Shown here piece after piece: positions 1 through 14,266 of a stretch of DNA of 61,705 nucleotides. The stretch's first letter is position 1, and every line of letters starts with the position of its first letter. The position numbers were made by a program, and so were the translations under genes. This DNA is from Bacillus sp. es.036. Lineage in GTDB: Bacteria > Bacillota > Bacilli > Bacillales > Guptibacillaceae. Below the pieces are notes generated by a model. The model had not been told where the DNA came from. It was given only the letters and a program-made list of their open reading frames with translations, and made no database searches. The DNA lies in the NCBI RefSeq assembly GCF_002563635.1, contig NZ_PDIZ01000002.1, forward strand, positions 1 to 61,705, read 5' to 3'.

Positions 1-252
<252 letters not shown>

Positions 253-385
253 TGGAGAATTACGAAGGTAACTTACGTTACCAACCTTACATGAGCGTTT
301 CGTTTAGTTTTGAAAGAATGATTTATTCTTTCAAAATAGGTGAAGTGATGAAGCTTACGCTGATTCAAGTAGTAGCCTTGTTCCT

Positions 386-3491
<3,106 letters not shown>

Positions 3492-3507
3492 GGGAATACC
3501 TGAATAG

Positions 3508-3624
<117 letters not shown>

Positions 3625-3635
3625 AAAGAAGAAAG

Positions 3636-3666
3636 GCGAGAGACCAAATGGTTTCTCGCTTTTTTT
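3636..3666 (+). terminator. rRNA operon terminator
   Basis: A 10-bp stem, GCGAGAGACC with GGTTTCTCGC, a 4-nt loop and a run of seven T. It sits 11 bp past the 5S gene. A near copy lies at 3954-3983. Confidence 0.92.
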
Positions 3667-3867
3667 GTATGGTTTTGTATCTTGATTTTTTATTTTATCT
3701 TTTTTGATTGTTGTCAATCGACTTCTTCGAAAGCTACGTAGGGGTGGGAGAAGCAAGAAATTCGAGGAAGCAAGTGATGTCAGACCGGAGTGGATATTTG
3801 AAGATCCATGAGGATCTGGCAGCGCGCAGCTGACGAAGAAGTTCGCCGCTTATCGCGCCCCGTATGA

Positions 3868-3942
3868 GAACACGGAAGTTAAGCTCTAGCGCCGATGGTA
3901 GTTGGGGGATCTCCCCCTGCAAGAGTAGGACGTCGCTGGGCA
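3868..3942 (+). pseudogene. truncated 5S rRNA copy
   Basis: 75 nt matching positions 3549-3625 of the intact 5S gene, starting at GAACACGG and running to the 3' end. The 5' third is missing and replaced by unrelated sequence, and two bases (TC) are deleted inside the copied part. It cannot fold into 5S rRNA because the 5' strand of helix I is absent. The match continues into the terminator and to about 4002, so the duplicated unit is the 5S tail plus terminator. Confidence 0.9.
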
Positions 3943-3953
3943 ACTGAAAAGAA

Positions 3954-3983
3954 GCGAGAGACCAAACGGTTTCTCGCTTTTTT
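3954..3983 (+). terminator. second copy of rRNA terminator
   Basis: GCGAGAGACC pairs with GGTTTCTCGC around a 4-nt loop, followed by six T. It is one substitution and a few spacer bases away from the first terminator and belongs to the duplicated 5S tail. Confidence 0.88.
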
Positions 3984-4260
3984 GTATGGTTTTGTGGACG
4001 AATTTTCACTAGCTCAAATCCCTCATTCAACACGTTCGCGGAATTAATCTCAAATTCGCGGAATAAACTTGCTACCTTCACATATCTCCTTGAGCGATAA
4101 GGATAATATACCTTTGAAATTTTCTTTCTTTTCGTAAATCACAGACACGGGATAAGTTACAGGCACATATCCTTAGAAAGAAGCGAAAATTCAGCTTAAA
4201 TTAAAAAATCGGTATAGATCCGCTATAATTGGGCAATGCTTTTACCATGGAGGTGGGAAG
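3984..4260 (+). other. non-coding stretch before gin
   Basis: After the second terminator there is no believable gene. It holds two copies of a 10-base word, TTCGCGGAAT, at 4035 and 4055 (20-bp period), and AT-rich sequence. A GTATA at 4212-4216 followed after 15 bases by GGCAAT is a possible but weak sigma-F type promoter for gin. The gin ribosome binding site GGAGGTGGG lies at 4249-4257. Confidence 0.5.
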
Positions 4261-4455
4261 ATGGAGAAGACAATCAGGGAGAGCAGCGAGTGCTGTCTTG
4301 TTTGTGAAGAGCACAGTTTCAAAGGCATCCATATTTGTGATCGTTTTATCTGTCATGACTGTGAGCGAAAGGTCATTCAAACAGAGACCAGTCATGAAAA
4401 CTATCAATTTTACCTTGAAAAACTACGCAAACTACGACTAAGTCGATTAGCATAA
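4261..4455 (+). CDS. gin: anti-sigma-G factor Gin (CsfB)
   Basis: A 64-residue zinc-binding protein of the Gin/CsfB family. In B. subtilis it binds and inhibits sigma-G (and sigma-E in the mother cell), keeping late forespore transcription off until engulfment ends. Two CxxC knuckles are visible, CLVC near residues 12-15 and CHDC near 31-34, followed by the typical ending with YxFYLEKLRK. A strong ribosome binding site precedes the ATG. Its place just behind an rRNA operon matches csfB behind rrnA in B. subtilis. A terminator follows, so it is probably monocistronic. Confidence 0.9.
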   Translation: MEKTIRESSECCLVCEEHSFKGIHICDRFICHDCERKVIQTETSHENYQFYLEKLRKLRLSRLA

Positions 4456-4456
4456 G

Positions 4457-4488
4457 CAGATAGCTGTTCCATAAGCTATCTGTTTTTT
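4457..4488 (+). terminator. terminator of gin
   Basis: CAGATAGCT pairs with AGCTATCTG across an 8-nt loop, followed by six T. Confidence 0.88.
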
Positions 4489-4609
4489 ACTTGACCTAAA
4501 GAAGGGAGAATCATAGTGATTTGCTTATCCCTTTACTTCTCCGATAGTCGAGATAATGATAGAATACTAGTATAAGGAAATGACTCTTCAATAGATTGAA
4601 GTTGATTTA

Positions 4610-6049
4610 ATGAACAAAATGGATCAAGCTCCATTATATGAAGCTCTACTATCGTGGAAAGATCAAAATCCTCTTTCCTTTCATGTCCCTGGGCATAAGA
4701 ATGGGACGAGTTTTTCTACATATAAACGTGCGGATGATTTATATAAAGACTTATTGAAAATAGATGCAACCGAACTTTCTGGACTAGATGATCTTCATCA
4801 TGCAGATGGTCCAATTAAAAAAGCAGAGCAGCTTACTGCTCATCTCTATGGAAGTGTTGAAAGTCGCTTTTTGGTGGGGGGTTCTACAGCTGGGAACCTG
4901 GCGATGATCATGGCGTTATGTTCTGAAGGAGACCGTGTTCTTGTTCAGAAGAACTGTCACAAATCCGTATTGAATGGACTGCGCTTAGCTAAAGCTAGAC
5001 CTATTTTTCTCAGCCCATCTATTGATGAAGCAAGTCAGGTGCCAACAGGAGTAACACTCGATCTCATACGTCGTGCATTGAATCAATATAAAGATATCAA
5101 AGTGATTGTACTAACCAATCCAAATTATTATGGAATGACTGTTAACCTAGAGCCGATTATCTCTTATGCTCACCAGAATGGAATTCCGGTTCTAGTTGAT
5201 GAGGCGCACGGTGCACATTTTGTAAAAGGGGAGTTTTTCCCTGAGAGTGCTTTAAAGCAAGGAGCAGATGTGGTTGTTCAATCTGCCCACAAAACCCTAC
5301 CTGCTATGACGATGGGTTCTTACTTACACGTAGGGAATGTAACGTATAGGGATGCAATCAATGACTATTTACAACTTTTTCAATCAAGCAGTCCTTCCTA
5401 TCCAATTATGGCTTCGCTCGATTTAGCGAGACACTATCTTTTTTCGCTGAGAGATGATCAGCTTAGTCTTATTTTAGAAGAGGTTCATCAATTTAAGAAA
5501 CAACTAAGTGAGGTTCCTGGTATAAGCGTCATAGGGGATGTAGGTCAAGCGTATCACCAGCTTGATCCTCTCAAAATTACGGTACAGTTGTTTGGCATGT
5601 CGGGATATGAGTTAGCAAAGAAACTTGAAAATGAGAATGTATTTGTTGAGCTTAGTGATCCTTTAAATGTTTTACTTGTATGCCCAATTGCTTCTAATAA
5701 GAAGGTTTTTGACCGGGGATTACAGGCATTTAAAAAAATTGCTTCTCTCAGAGATGAAGCTAATTTTAACGTGTCATTAATTAAGATAGCTGATGAAGAT
5801 ATTACTTTTCCTGCTTATTCCTTTGCGAAGTTGGAGACGATGATGAAAGAGAAGGTTAAGATAACTGAGGCGAAGGGATTGATTGCAGCAAAAGCTGTCA
5901 TTCCCTATCCACCGGGTGTTCCTATTGTCATACCGGGTGAACGAATTGAATTAGAGAAAATGGAACAGTTAGATATGATTTTACGTGCTGGTGGGCACAT
6001 ACAAGGATTAGATGGTGACATGATTGAGATTGCAAGAGATGAGGAGTAG
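4610..6049 (+). CDS. Orn/Lys/Arg decarboxylase family protein (YaaO-like)
   Basis: 479 residues of a fold-type I PLP enzyme of the ornithine/lysine/arginine decarboxylase family, equal in length to B. subtilis YaaO. The PLP lysine is in SAHKTLPA (Lys228); the substrate-pocket motif FHVPGHKNG is near residue 24 and DEAHGAHF near 197. Members make polyamine precursors such as agmatine or cadaverine; the substrate cannot be told from sequence. The ribosome binding site is weak (TTGAAG). It ends 4 bp before tmk, so the two are probably cotranscribed. In B. subtilis xpaC and yaaN lie between csfB and this gene; they are absent here. Confidence 0.9.
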   Translation: MNKMDQAPLYEALLSWKDQNPLSFHVPGHKNGTSFSTYKRADDLYKDLLKIDATELSGLDDLHHADGPIKKAEQLTAHLYGSVESRFLVGGSTAGNLAMIMALCSEGDRVLVQKNCHKSVLNGLRLAKARPIFLSPSIDEASQVPTGVTLDLIRRALNQYKDIKVIVLTNPNYYGMTVNLEPIISYAHQNGIPVLVDEAHGAHFVKGEFFPESALKQGADVVVQSAHKTLPAMTMGSYLHVGNVTYRDAINDYLQLFQSSSPSYPIMASLDLARHYLFSLRDDQLSLILEEVHQFKKQLSEVPGISVIGDVGQAYHQLDPLKITVQLFGMSGYELAKKLENENVFVELSDPLNVLLVCPIASNKKVFDRGLQAFKKIASLRDEANFNVSLIKIADEDITFPAYSFAKLETMMKEKVKITEAKGLIAAKAVIPYPPGVPIVIPGERIELEKMEQLDMILRAGGHIQGLDGDMIEIARDEE

Positions 6050-6053
6050 GGCA

Positions 6054-7060
<1,007 letters not shown>

Positions 7061-7082
7061 TACGGTAGGATGAGGGATAGAA

Positions 7083-8069
7083 ATGGTAGATTGGAATGAA
7101 TTAAAAGAACGTCAGCCTACGGTTGTTAGGATGGTAACTAACAGCTTCACAAAGGATCGTCTTTCTCATGCGTACTTATTTGATGGTGGAGCAGGAACTG
7201 GTAAAAAAGATGTCGCCGTTCATATGGCAAAAACTTATTTTTGTCAGGAACGTACGGGGATTGAGCCTTGTCAACACTGCAAAGACTGCAAGCGAATTGA
7301 TTCAGGGAACCACCCGGACCTTCACCTCATAGAGCCTGAAGGTCAATCAATTAAAATTGATCAAATAAGAAAGTTACAAAAGGAATTCTCCTATCTTGGA
7401 GTTGAGTCTCGAAAAAAAGTTTATATCTTGAATCATTCAGATCGAATGACAACGCAGGCTGCAAATAGTTTACTTAAATTCCTAGAAGAGCCGGGGCAAA
7501 TGACGATGGCGATTTTGTTAACTGAACAAAAGCAGCACATTCTTTCGACGATTTATTCGAGGTGTCAGGTCATTACCTTTCAGCCACTTTCAACAAATGG
7601 AGTGGAGGAAGCTCTTATAAATGATGGAGTGCCCTCATACCTTGCTAAATCGGCTGCTCAGCTAACGAATGATCAGCGTGCAGCAAAGGAGCTTGCACTT
7701 GATGAGTGGTTTGCACAGGCAAGAGCGATAGTGATACAATTGACTGAAGAGTTGAAGGAAAGACCTCATCAGGTTTTCCTAACGATCCATGACAAATGGC
7801 TAGCACATTTTAAGGATAAAACGCAGCAGGATATGGGCCTTAACCTTATGCTTTTTTGGTATAAGGATTTATTGAAAATACAACTGCAGGATAATCGGAT
7901 TGTCTATGCAGATCAGAAGGATAAGCTCGAACGTTATGCCCTTCAATTCGGAAGAAAGAAGATAAGTCAGCATATGATGGCGATACTCGATGCCAAAAGA
8001 CGTCTGAGTGCAAACACAAACCCACAGTTTGTGATGGAACAGCTAGTGCTCAGGTTACGGGAGGGATAA
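7083..8069 (+). CDS. holB: DNA polymerase III subunit delta'
   Basis: Clamp-loader subunit of 328 residues, a member of the AAA+ fold that helps load the DnaN sliding clamp. A P-loop-like GGAGTGKK lies at residues 35-42, and four cysteines at 54, 63, 66 and 69 form the zinc module typical of clamp-loader subunits. SLLKFLEEPG near 138 is the arginine-finger neighbourhood seen in DnaX and HolB. The ribosome binding site is in GGATGAGGGA. Its stop lies 4 bp before ricT. Confidence 0.95.
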   Translation: MVDWNELKERQPTVVRMVTNSFTKDRLSHAYLFDGGAGTGKKDVAVHMAKTYFCQERTGIEPCQHCKDCKRIDSGNHPDLHLIEPEGQSIKIDQIRKLQKEFSYLGVESRKKVYILNHSDRMTTQAANSLLKFLEEPGQMTMAILLTEQKQHILSTIYSRCQVITFQPLSTNGVEEALINDGVPSYLAKSAAQLTNDQRAAKELALDEWFAQARAIVIQLTEELKERPHQVFLTIHDKWLAHFKDKTQQDMGLNLMLFWYKDLLKIQLQDNRIVYADQKDKLERYALQFGRKKISQHMMAILDAKRRLSANTNPQFVMEQLVLRLREG

Positions 8070-8073
8070 GTTT

Positions 8074-8901
8074 GTGTATGAAGTAGTTGGCGTTCGCTTT
8101 AAAAAAGCGGGGAAGATCTATTACTTTGATCCGAGTAGCCTCCAGGTGTCCGACAAAGAATTTGTTATCGTGGAGACTGCCAGAGGGGTTGAATTTGGGA
8201 AAGTTGTATTAGCTAACAAGCAAGTTGATGAAGAAGATATCGTTCTTCCTCTTAAGAAAGTAATTCGCATAGCCGATGAGAAAGATCGTCTTGCGGTCGA
8301 AGATAATAAACATGCAGCTGAAGAAGCATTTGATGTATGCGTTTCTAAAATTGAAGAGTACAAGCTTGATATGAAGCTTGTTGATGTGGAATATACATTT
8401 GATCGAAATAAAATTATTTTTTATTTCACAGCAGATGGAAGAGTAGATTTTCGCGAACTTGTGAAAGGGCTCGCATCCATTTTTCGAACAAGAATTGAAC
8501 TTCGTCAGATTGGGGTACGCGATGAAGCGAAGATGCTTGGTGGTATTGGACCGTGTGGCAGAATGCTTTGTTGCTCAACGTGGCTTGGCGATTTTGAACC
8601 TGTTTCAATAAAGATGGCGAAAGATCAAAATTTATCCTTAAATCCTGCTAAAATATCAGGACTTTGCGGCAGATTAATGTGTTGCTTGAAGTATGAGAAC
8701 GATGCTTATGAGTCTGGTAAAAAAGAGCTTCCAGACGTTGGGAAGACGATTCATACCGGACAGGGCAAAGGAAAAGTTGTTGGGTTGAATATATTGGAAC
8801 GTCTTGTTCAGGTCGAATTGTTCGAACTTAACCGCGTGACAGAATATACGCTTGATGAATTAATACAAGACGGTGCAGTATCTACGCAAGCCACAGATTG
8901 A
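8074..8901 (+). CDS. ricT: RicT (YaaT), PSP1-domain protein of the Y-complex
   Basis: 275 residues with a PSP1 domain. In B. subtilis RicT joins RicA and RicF in an Fe-S containing complex that supports RNase Y processing, competence, biofilm and sporulation through Spo0A phosphorylation. The cysteine-rich stretch GPCGRMLCC near residues 157-165 and GLCGRLMCC near 196-204 would hold the cluster ligands. A GTG start is chosen because GGGAGGG lies 8 bases upstream and the product then begins MYEVVGVRFKKAGKIYYFDP, as in homologues. Confidence 0.95.
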   Translation: MYEVVGVRFKKAGKIYYFDPSSLQVSDKEFVIVETARGVEFGKVVLANKQVDEEDIVLPLKKVIRIADEKDRLAVEDNKHAAEEAFDVCVSKIEEYKLDMKLVDVEYTFDRNKIIFYFTADGRVDFRELVKGLASIFRTRIELRQIGVRDEAKMLGGIGPCGRMLCCSTWLGDFEPVSIKMAKDQNLSLNPAKISGLCGRLMCCLKYENDAYESGKKELPDVGKTIHTGQGKGKVVGLNILERLVQVELFELNRVTEYTLDELIQDGAVSTQATD

Positions 8902-8917
8902 TTGAGGTGGAACGGAA

Positions 8918-9262
8918 GTGGAGAAAAAAGAAGTTTTTTCACGTGTAAGCTCAATGGAAGAACAGATTGGTGACTTATACAAACAATTAGGCGAACTTAA
9001 AGAACATCTTGCAGGACTGCTGGAAGAAAATCACCATCTCGAAATTGAGAATCACCACTTGCGAGAGCGGTTAGAACAAACTTCAGAGCCGAAGAGTCAT
9101 TCATCTGGCAAGAAGAAGCGTGGTAAACCAGAAGTTGGAGAAGGCTATGATAATCTTGCCAGGTTGTACCAGGAAGGTTTTCATATATGTAATCTCCACT
9201 ATGGTAGTATTCGGACAGAAGGAGATTGCCTTTTCTGCCTGTCATTCTTAAATAAAAAGTAG
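8918..9262 (+). CDS. yabA: replication initiation control protein YabA
   Basis: 114 residues. YabA bridges DnaA and DnaN and prevents over-initiation of replication. The N-terminal half is a heptad-rich coiled coil (about residues 5-60), used for tetramer formation; the C-terminal zinc module shows HICNLH near residue 89 and CLFC near 106. GTG start with GAGGTGG upstream. It closes the replication cluster and is followed by a strong terminator. Confidence 0.95.
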   Translation: MEKKEVFSRVSSMEEQIGDLYKQLGELKEHLAGLLEENHHLEIENHHLRERLEQTSEPKSHSSGKKKRGKPEVGEGYDNLARLYQEGFHICNLHYGSIRTEGDCLFCLSFLNKK

Positions 9263-9268
9263 TGATCT

Positions 9269-9298
9269 GGTCTTTCCGTATCTGGAAAGACCTTTTTT
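9269..9298 (+). terminator. terminator after yabA
   Basis: GGTCTTTCC pairs with GGAAAGACC, 6-nt loop, six T. Confidence 0.9.
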
Positions 9299-9349
9299 AC
9301 ACTTTCGAGTGATTTGATAAACAATTCATATAGATAGGAGAACAGCATC

Positions 9350-10087
9350 ATGCAATTAAACGGTGATGAACGAATTGATTACATCGTTGAAAACGAACTA
9401 AGCATTATTCAAAGTCCAACTGTTTTTTCTTTTTCCTTAGATGCAATCTTACTAGCTAGGTTTGCATGGGTTCCAATCAAGCGTGGAAAGATAATCGATC
9501 TTTGTACAGGAAACGGTATTATCCCGCTGTTAATATCGAGGAAAAGTGAAGTTACGATTGAAGGGGTGGAAATTCAAGATCGCCTCTTTAATATGGGGCA
9601 GAGGAGTATTGAATTAAATAAACTAAGCGCTCAATTAACCCTCCATCATGCGGATATTCGTGAATTACCTTCAACCATTAAACGGGAATCATATGATGCT
9701 GTTACGTGTAATCCACCATATTTTAAAAGTAGGCGAAACGAGCAGCGTAACTTAAACGAGCATCTTACTATCGCTCGACATGAAGTGATGTGTACCCTTG
9801 AAGATGTCATTCAATCCTGTAGCCAATTAGTTAAGCAGGGCGGTAAGGTATCCCTTGTGCATCGTCCTGAAAGATTACTGGACATTATGACATTAATGCG
9901 AAAGTATCGAATCGAACCAAAAAGGATGCAGCTCGTCTATCCGAAAGCTGGTAAAGAAGCAAATACATTGTTAATTGAAGGAATTAAAGATGGAAAACCT
10001 GATTTAAAAGTATTGCCGCCCTTCATTGTGTATCGAGACGACAATCACTACACTGATGAAATGAGACATGTTTATGCAGAGCTCTAA
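9350..10087 (+). CDS. tRNA1(Val) A37 N6-methyltransferase-like protein (YabB)
   Basis: 245-residue SAM-dependent methyltransferase of the TrmN6 family. Motif I reads [12 protein letters not shown] near residues 51-62, and the catalytic NPPY of N6-adenine methyltransferases is at about 121-124. The likely substrate is adenosine 37 of a tRNA, by homology with E. coli TrmN6; that is inference. The ribosome binding site is AGGAG at 9336-9340. It overlaps yazA by 20 bp. Confidence 0.88.
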   Translation: MQLNGDERIDYIVENELSIIQSPTVFSFSLDAILLARFAWVPIKRGKIIDLCTGNGIIPLLISRKSEVTIEGVEIQDRLFNMGQRSIELNKLSAQLTLHHADIRELPSTIKRESYDAVTCNPPYFKSRRNEQRNLNEHLTIARHEVMCTLEDVIQSCSQLVKQGGKVSLVHRPERLLDIMTLMRKYRIEPKRMQLVYPKAGKEANTLLIEGIKDGKPDLKVLPPFIVYRDDNHYTDEMRHVYAEL

Positions 10088-10376
10088 TCACTATGTGTAT
10101 ATAGTGCAGTGTGGCGACGGAAGCTATTATACTGGCTATACGACTGATTTATCACATCGGTTGGCTCAGCATGAATGTGGAAAAGGTGCGAAATATACAA
10201 GGGGAAGAGGTCCGTTAACCCTCGTTTACCAAGCGGAGTTCAAGACAAAGCGTGAAGCGATGCAAGTAGAGTATCAGATCAAACAACGATCGCGCGCTCA
10301 AAAAGAAAAGATTATAAAAGAAGAGAGGCAAAATCATGTGGAGTCAACAAAGCTACAAAGAGACCGAGACAGGTAA
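10068..10376 (+). CDS. GIY-YIG domain protein YazA
   Basis: 102 residues carrying a single GIY-YIG nuclease-like domain ([20 protein letters not shown], residues 9-28) of the UPF0213 type. The biological role is not established. No clear ribosome binding site is seen; ATGs at 10068 and 10074 both fit, and either implies translational coupling, since the start overlaps the end of yabB. Its end overlaps rsmI by 41 bp. Confidence 0.85.
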   Translation: MFMQSSNHYVYIVQCGDGSYYTGYTTDLSHRLAQHECGKGAKYTRGRGPLTLVYQAEFKTKREAMQVEYQIKQRSRAQKEKIIKEERQNHVESTKLQRDRDR

Positions 10377-11202
10377 GCTTTATCTCGTCCCGACCCCAAT
10401 AGGCAATTTAAACGATATGACCTTTCGTGCAATTCAGACCTTAAAAGACGCTGATCTTATTGCAGCAGAAGATACGAGACAATCCAAAAAATTGACGAAC
10501 CACTTCGAAATTGAAACAAAGTTAATTAGTTATCATGAGCATAACAAAGAGTCTAGTGGCCATAAATTATTAGAACGTTTAAGAGAAGGACAAACTATCG
10601 CCCTGATTAGTGATGCTGGAATGCCTGCTATTTCAGATCCTGGTTATGAAATTGTATCTTCTTGCGTTGCTGAAAATATTCCTGTTATTCCTTTGCCAGG
10701 AGCAAATGCAGCGATTACTGCACTTATAGCATCAGGGTTACCGACCCAACATTTCTATTATTACGGTTTTCTCTCGCGCCAGAAAAAGGAGCGAAAAAAG
10801 GAACTTTCTCATCTAAAAGGAATTCCGTCGCCAATTTTGTTCTACGAAGCCCCCCATCGGTTAAAGGAAATGATGAAAGCAATCATTGAAGTACTTGGCA
10901 ATAGAGAAGTTGTAATAGCGAGAGAATTAACGAAGCGGTATGAAGAATTTATCCGTGGAACTGCAGAAGATGTGTTGGAATGGTGTGAACAGTCAGAGAT
11001 TCGTGGTGAATTCTGCGTCATTGTTGAAGGTGGTAATGAAGAAGAGTCAAATGAAGAACATTGGTGGGCAACCCTTTCTGTCCAAGAACACGTTGAGCAT
11101 TATATTAATGAGGGAATGAAAAGTAAAGATGCGATCAAACAGGTATCTGTTGAAAGAGAACTTCCGAAACGGGAGGTCTATCAGGTCTATCATGTCGAAT
11201 AA
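10336..11202 (+). CDS. rsmI: 16S rRNA 2'-O-ribose C1402 methyltransferase
   Basis: 288 residues of the tetrapyrrole-methylase fold family. RsmI methylates the ribose of C1402 near the ribosomal P site. The N-terminal signature LYLVPTPIGNLNDMT (about residues 15-29) and AEDTRQSKKL near 48 are diagnostic, and GANAAITALIASGLP near 120 lines the SAM pocket. The ribosome binding site AGAGAGG lies inside yazA. It is the last gene of the yabB-yazA-rsmI group and meets abrB head-on at a shared terminator. Confidence 0.94.
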   Translation: MWSQQSYKETETGKLYLVPTPIGNLNDMTFRAIQTLKDADLIAAEDTRQSKKLTNHFEIETKLISYHEHNKESSGHKLLERLREGQTIALISDAGMPAISDPGYEIVSSCVAENIPVIPLPGANAAITALIASGLPTQHFYYYGFLSRQKKERKKELSHLKGIPSPILFYEAPHRLKEMMKAIIEVLGNREVVIARELTKRYEEFIRGTAEDVLEWCEQSEIRGEFCVIVEGGNEEESNEEHWWATLSVQEHVEHYINEGMKSKDAIKQVSVERELPKREVYQVYHVE

Positions 11203-11213
11203 TCATGTTGAAA

Positions 11214-11241
11214 AAAAGCTCCTGCCAAGGCAGGAGCTTTT
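11214..11241. terminator. bidirectional terminator between rsmI and abrB
   Basis: A perfect 13-bp stem, AAAAGCTCCTGCC with its complement, and a 2-nt loop. The T tract on one side and A tract on the other allow it to end both rsmI (+) and abrB (-). Confidence 0.92.
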
Positions 11242-11252
11242 GTAAACTAATA

Positions 11253-11531
11253 TTATTTTGCAAGAGCTTTTTGAATTTCTTCCAATACTTGCTCTGCGCC
11301 TTCTTTGCTAAGAATAAGCTTGCCATTACCGATTGCAAGGTTGTCATCGGATACTTCGCCAGTTACCTGACAAGTCATGTTAGGCTTATATTTCTTTAGG
11401 ATGATGCGCTCGTCGTCAACATAGATTTCAAGAGCGTCCTTTTCTGCGATACCAAGTGTACGGCGTAATTCGATCGGAATAACAACACGGCCAAGCTCGT
11501 CAACTTTACGTACAATACCAGTAGATTTCAT
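11253..11531 (-). CDS. abrB: transition-state regulator AbrB
   Basis: 92-residue DNA-binding protein that represses stationary-phase, biofilm and antibiotic genes during growth. The N-terminal swapped-hairpin domain (residues 1-53: MKSTGIVRKVDELGRVVIPI, then ELRRTLGIAEKDALEIYVDD) matches B. subtilis AbrB almost exactly; the C-terminal multimerisation part is more variable. Cys54 is kept. The ribosome binding site on the - strand is GGGGAG. It is the only - strand gene. Two likely promoters and Spo0A-box cores upstream suggest the classic Spo0A repression. Confidence 0.97.
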   Translation of the reverse strand: MKSTGIVRKVDELGRVVIPIELRRTLGIAEKDALEIYVDDERIILKKYKPNMTCQVTGEVSDDNLAIGNGKLILSKEGAEQVLEEIQKALAK

Positions 11532-11576
11532 GTTTTATACTCCCCTATTCCCAATTTTTTATTAATTCCGTCAGGA

Positions 11577-11583
11577 TTCGACA
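11577..11583 (-). promoter_or_regulatory. Spo0A box in the abrB leader
   Basis: TGTCGAA on the - strand (in TTTGTCGAATC), placed about 15-25 bases downstream of the expected abrB transcription start, the same arrangement through which Spo0A represses abrB in B. subtilis. Confidence 0.75.
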
Positions 11584-11605
11584 AATTTCTCTATTTATGT
11601 TCTAT

Positions 11606-11634
11606 ATAATACCAGTGTTTCCCATTAGCGTCAA
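11606..11634 (-). promoter_or_regulatory. abrB sigma-A promoter
   Basis: On the - strand TTGACG, a 17-bp spacer, then TATTAT. The start would be near 11599, about 70 bases ahead of the abrB ATG. Confidence 0.8.
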
Positions 11635-11718
11635 TCCTTTTGAATGGGTAAATATTTCCTTAAAAAGGTACGTTAAGGGATTTATAGTACTATGAAATTG
11701 CCAAAACCTGACTTGCCT

Positions 11719-11758
11719 ATAATAATAATTCGACAATTTTCTTGTAAATCCTTCGACA
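11719..11758 (-). promoter_or_regulatory. upstream abrB promoter with two Spo0A boxes
   Basis: On the - strand TTTACA (11743-11748), an 18-bp spacer and TATTAT (11719-11724). One perfect Spo0A core TGTCGAA lies inside the spacer (11729-11735) and another just upstream (11752-11758), 23 bp apart. This could be a second abrB promoter under Spo0A repression. The promoter is weaker evidence than the boxes. Confidence 0.5.
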
Positions 11759-11804
11759 TGAATTGTAAATTTGTGTAGGTAAAAAGGATTTAAGCTCCGC
11801 TTCC

Positions 11805-11833
11805 TTGCAATTATTCCTTAAATTAGTTATATT
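11805..11833 (+). promoter_or_regulatory. promoter of the metG leader
   Basis: TTGCAA, a 17-bp spacer and TATATT. Transcription would start near 11840. Confidence 0.7.
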
Positions 11834-11839
11834 TTGATG

Positions 11840-11926
11840 AAGAAGTGACGTACATAGCGGAACGCAATTGCAGGCTGTAGTTAAAAGGTGCTAATGTTCT
11901 CGTCCAAGGTGGGACGGGAGCTTTTT
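11840..11926 (+). ncRNA. short terminated leader or small RNA before metG
   Basis: About 87 nt between a good promoter and an intrinsic terminator (stem 11896-11905 with 11912-11921, loop of 6, then five T). The loop and 3' arm include AAGGTGGG, which can also pair with CCCCACCT at 11937-11944; that segment can in turn pair with AGGTGGGG at 11971-11978. This suggests an attenuation leader for metG or a separate small RNA. It does not carry the parts of a normal T-box. I do not recognise the family. Confidence 0.5.
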
Positions 11927-11936
11927 ATCTAGTAGC

Positions 11937-13987
<2,051 letters not shown>

Positions 13988-13994
13988 TCACTCA

Positions 13995-14026
13995 AGACTC
14001 GGTCTTAATCAGACCGGGTCTTTTTT
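13995..14026 (+). terminator. terminator of metG
   Basis: AGACTCGGTCT pairs with AGACCGGGTCT (one G-T pair), 5-nt loop, six T. Confidence 0.9.
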
Positions 14027-14266
14027 ACTTTTCATTTCACAATTTATCCCTGTAAATAAATAGAGGATTTATGAGTGGATTTCCTTCGCTTGTACATCAT
14101 AAAAGCAAAGCAAACTATGATAGAAAGCCTTAATATACAGAATATTCTAACTTATTTTTTGTTCGTTGTAAACAAATTGTAATTAAAATGAAACTGTTTA
14201 GACTTAGAAAAAAACTAGGACATTTGGTACACTAGCATCGTACTAGAGCGGAGAAGGAGTTTTGAC

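Noticed and set aside
3734-4081. 115-residue open frame on the - strand across the truncated 5S
   Set aside because: It runs through an rRNA fragment and two terminators, and lacks a ribosome binding site; it reflects the lack of stop codons in structured RNA sequence.
4212-4240. Sigma-F promoter of gin
   Set aside because: The -35 GTATA is good but GGCAATGCT misses several positions of the sigma-F -10; kept only as a weak possibility.
11881-11930. T-box riboswitch ahead of metG
   Set aside because: AAGGTGCTAATG and AAGGTGGGACGGG each share part of the T-box consensus, but the TGGN is either absent or lies in the 3' arm of the terminator, and only about 50 nt separate promoter and hairpin, too little for a specifier stem.
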